This document shows, piece after piece, positions 63,753 to 64,000 of a stretch of 64,000 nt of DNA. The stretch spans positions 105,299,007 through 105,363,006 of the forward strand of contig OZ038382.1 in the NCBI GenBank assembly GCA_964036045.1. Direction: 5' to 3'. Within the stretch, counting starts at the first letter, position 1. The number at the start of each line of letters is the position of its first letter. The DNA comes from Eutreptiella sp. 'Long Island Sound 2002'. Lineage: Eukaryota; Euglenozoa; Euglenophyceae; Eutreptiales; Eutreptiaceae. Position numbers and translations under genes: made by a program. The notes under the pieces are model-generated. The model ran no database searches. It was not told the DNA's origin and saw only the letters and a list, made by a program, of their open reading frames with translations.

Positions 63753-64000
63753 GCATGTCGTCAATGTTAGCTGCCTTCAACTCCGCAACTGAAGTCTTTT
63801 TTGGGGTTCCGTGCCAGTACCACAGAATGTTCTGGTCATCTATGCCGGTACAGTAGAACGGTCTCAGCATTTGGGCTCCTGCCCCAATCTGTAAGTGGAC
63901 CGTATTCCCAAAATACTGCGCACTCTCAAAAGTGACTATCGGTCCCTTAACCTTTTAGGCCGAACTGATCAGTATGTTCAAGCAGATCTGCCACTTGTAG
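63753..64000. other. Unassigned right edge
   Basis: No coding frame or repeat recognised. Confidence 0.4.

Overview
This is eukaryotic nuclear DNA made almost entirely of transposable elements nested inside one another. I see no intact host gene, rRNA, functional tRNA or CRISPR array. The mix of Ty3/gypsy elements (two with chromodomains), a tyrosine-recombinase DIRS element and GC-rich LINE insertions points to a large, repeat-rich genome of an alga or other protist. That lineage call is inference and weak. Three gypsy elements have primer-binding sites matching the 3' end of an initiator tRNA-Met (two exactly, one at 11 of 13 positions). Element names used here (Gypsy-A to -D, DIRS-E, LINE-F, LINE-G) are local labels. 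Layout: Gypsy-A (+ strand, about 1919-30223) is the outer host and is old and broken. Its gag is split by LINE-F (2620-10039, 12-bp target duplication). Its protease is split by a 15.35-kb insertion (11030-26379) that has GCGACAGG minisatellites at both ends and contains a complete but decayed minus-strand Gypsy-B (12099-21829). Its integrase is cut at 30223 by Gypsy-C. Gypsy-C (30224-59885, 700-bp LTRs about 92-93% identical by eye) holds three further insertions: DIRS-E in its protease (33392-38413), Gypsy-D in its reverse transcriptase (40359-51395, 534-bp LTRs about 98% identical, 5-bp duplication CCCTC), and LINE-G between RNase H and integrase (52516-54726, 59-bp duplication). LTR divergence agrees with the nesting order. 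The last 4 kb (59886-64000) is mostly unassigned. Most interesting points: (1) A domain resembling the Dam/NPPF-type adenine-methyltransferase-like segment of DIRS elements is present in all five domain-bearing retroelements. In the four gypsy elements it lies between protease and reverse transcriptase, and its motif ranges from NPPF to clearly degenerate. (2) In Gypsy-A, -C and -D gag and protease share one reading frame and are separated by exactly one stop codon (UGA-CUA, UAG-GGG, UAG-GGG), which suggests stop-codon readthrough. (3) DIRS-E has a textbook internal complementary region that fixes its ends, and both of its ORF junctions are ATGA stop-start overlaps. (4) Gypsy-D starts gag inside its own 5' LTR and translates across the primer-binding site. 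Most broken frames come from single stops or single-base shifts. All percentages are hand counts and all family calls are from motifs read by eye, without any database search.
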